From NCBI GenBank assembly GCA_023262365.1, contig JALRBF010000047.1, forward strand, positions 1-6,118: 6,118 nucleotides of DNA. The letters are read 5' to 3'. The translations under genes and the position numbers were made by a program. The notes under the pieces are model-generated. The model searched no databases, was not told the DNA's origin, and was given only the letters and a program-made list of their open reading frames with translations. Within the stretch, counting starts at the first letter, position 1. Every line of letters begins with the position of its first letter. This DNA is from Burkholderiaceae bacterium (GTDB lineage Bacteria; Pseudomonadota; Gammaproteobacteria; Burkholderiales; Burkholderiaceae_C). Below are positions 6,062 to 6,118 of this stretch, in pieces.

Positions 6062-6118
6062 TCAGTGAGGGGCGAACTGCACGCGGTCCGGTACGGTTTT
6101 GAACGTACCCAAACGGCT
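6062..6118 (-). CDS. petB: Cytochrome b of the bc1 complex, C-terminal end only
   Basis: The minus strand enters the window with 18 codons and a TGA stop: SRLGTFKTVPDRVQFAPH. This matches the usual C-terminal tail of proteobacterial cytochrome b, in which a GTFKPVPxRV-type stretch closes the protein. Cytochrome b carries the two b haems and both quinone sites of complex III. The stop is 20 nt from the petC start, in the normal petA-petB-petC order. No other part of the protein is visible, so the call rests on the tail and its position. Confidence 0.8.
   Translation of the reverse strand, partial: SRLGTFKTVPDRVQFAPH

Noticed and set aside
1..6118. An undescribed multi-gene system
   Set aside because: Every substantial reading frame is assigned to a housekeeping family and the gene order is typical. 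I see no accessory cassette, CRISPR-like array or unusual repeat family.

Overview
This 6.1 kb window is an ordinary but very compact piece of bacterial chromosome. It most likely comes from a betaproteobacterium of the order Burkholderiales, perhaps Comamonadaceae-like. The assignment rests on the gene content and order (a petB-petC-sspA-sspB run beside an M23 peptidase-secA-argJ run), on how the proteins read, and on a moderately GC-rich composition. It is not a database match. I found no mobile element, CRISPR array, phage gene or undescribed multi-gene system.

Layout from right to left, because nearly everything is on the minus strand: the last 18 codons of petB (cytochrome b), then petC (cytochrome c1), sspA, sspB and a tRNA-Thr(UGU). 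Short same-strand gaps (20, 48, 5 and 20 nt) suggest one transcription unit or a set of overlapping ones. A single small plus-strand gene at 3849-4148, a DUF721/DciA-like protein, runs convergently into the tRNA. Its start lies only 21 bp from the start of a divergent minus-strand gene for a membrane-anchored M23 metallopeptidase. Downstream of the peptidase come secA (913 codons) and the first 20 codons of argJ.

Functionally the window joins several housekeeping themes. These are respiratory electron transfer (bc1 complex), the stringent starvation proteins SspA (RNA polymerase-associated) and SspB (ClpXP adaptor), a threonine tRNA, a probable replicative-helicase-loader-type protein, cell-wall hydrolysis, the Sec export motor, and the start of arginine biosynthesis. 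DciA/DUF721, M23 peptidase, secA and argJ are linked in other proteobacteria too, so the neighbourhood looks inherited rather than acquired.

The points worth a second look are at the junctions. A nine-codon upstream frame ends in ATGA overlapping the secA start. The argJ Shine-Dalgarno overlaps the secA stop codon. sspB starts with GTG and has no visible ribosome binding site. A GC palindrome sits between petC and sspA. Overlapping hairpins with a U-rich tail, which could terminate the tRNA transcript, lie inside the 3' end of the convergent DUF721 gene. There is no gene-free stretch longer than about 85 bp.
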